This document shows positions 5,939-6,131 of a stretch of 6,131 bases of DNA, piece after piece. The DNA lies in NCBI GenBank assembly GCA_030836365.1, contig JAURQB010000123.1, forward strand, positions 1 to 6,131. The letters are read 5' to 3'. Positions within the stretch are counted from its first letter, which is position 1. Each line of letters opens with the position of its first letter. The notes beneath the pieces are model-generated. The model searched no databases, was not told where the DNA came from, and saw only the letters and a list, made by a program, of their open reading frames with translations. The position numbers and the translations under genes were made by a program. This DNA is from Bdellovibrionota bacterium. GTDB taxonomy: Bacteria > Bdellovibrionota > Bacteriovoracia > Bacteriovoracales > Bacteriovoracaceae.

Positions 5939-6131
5939 TTAAGCGGCCGCTTGCTCCACTCTTTGGCGAGACTTCTTTCTTTTTAACGCTAGCTCTAAAA
6001 TAGACTTGATGACATGTTGATAACTTTTCAACTCTCTTAAGGCGGCAAGCGCAAAATCATCATCTTTAGCAAGGTTTGGATTTGGATTCACTTCAAGAAA
6101 AAAGATTTGTCCTTTTTTATCAATTCTAAAA
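5939..6131 (-). CDS. ATP-grasp ligase, C-terminal end (5' end outside window)
   Basis: The complement strand is open from the window edge to TAA at 5939-5941, giving 63 residues. They contain RIDKKGQIFFLEVNPNP, the last strand-loop of an ATP-grasp domain. Its Glu and first Asn (residues 13 and 15 of the fragment) should bind Mg-ATP. The next part, NLAKDDDFALAALRE then KSYQHVIKSILELALKR, resembles the C-terminal tail of D-alanine-D-alanine ligase-like proteins. True Ddl enzymes usually have an EVNTLPG loop, so this is more likely a relative with another substrate than Ddl itself. It converges on the transporter gene with 21 bases between the stops and no recognisable terminator. The final three codons (Ala-Ala-Ala) are part of a 12-base palindrome, AAGCGGCCGCTT, at 5941-5952. 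The family call is good and the substrate is unknown. Confidence 0.82.
   Translation of the reverse strand, partial: FRIDKKGQIFFLEVNPNPNLAKDDDFALAALRELKSYQHVIKSILELALKRKKSRQRVEQAAA

Noticed and set aside
5941..5952. AAGCGGCCGCTT, a 12-base palindrome with an internal NotI site, read as a cloning linker or terminator.
   Set aside because: The reading frame of the ATP-grasp gene runs normally into it as Ala-Ala-Ala-stop, the flanks look like native DNA, and no T-run follows on either strand. It is probably coincidence, although a rare GC-rich 8-mer in this sequence is worth remembering.

Overview
The window reads as chromosomal DNA from a low-GC Gram-negative bacterium. It has A/T-rich third codon positions, A-rich lysine codons, an outer-membrane-type lipoprotein with c-type heme motifs, and several Sec-exported proteins. 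The mix of a glyoxylate shunt with small secreted proteins of no familiar family would suit a Bdellovibrionota (Bacteriovorax-like) genome. That placement is inference from gene style, not from a marker gene.

Positions 1-2433 hold the glyoxylate-shunt pair: the 3' two-thirds of malate synthase A (aceB), a 23-base gap with a strong ribosome binding site, isocitrate lyase (aceA), and a clear rho-independent terminator. Isocitrate lyase makes glyoxylate and succinate from isocitrate. Malate synthase condenses the glyoxylate with acetyl-CoA, allowing growth on acetate or fatty acids.

Positions 2492-3930 hold two overlapping genes for exported proteins. The first is a cysteine-rich protein with an HExxH zinc-protease motif. 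The second is a small protein with three acidic, EF-hand-like repeats about 28-29 residues apart. The 10-base overlap suggests coupled translation and perhaps a shared extracytoplasmic role.

After an 86-base gap full of CTAG tetramers and GGAA/TTCC inverted repeats comes a lipoprotein gene with a c-type heme motif (4017-4826). It runs out of frame near 4730-4745, and the reading continues in the -1 frame as a second heme domain (4739-5077). Third-position base content and charge both say the -1 frame is the true coding frame in the overlap. This is most simply one di-heme lipoprotein gene of about 353 codons broken by an indel or a sequence error. An A AAA AAG slippery heptamer sits directly before the zero-frame stop, so recoding must also be considered.

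A ten-helix EamA/DMT transporter gene abuts the heme gene (5078-5917). Facing it on the minus strand is the C-terminal end of an ATP-grasp ligase (5939-6131). The window contains no RNA gene, CRISPR array, insertion sequence or phage gene that I can support.
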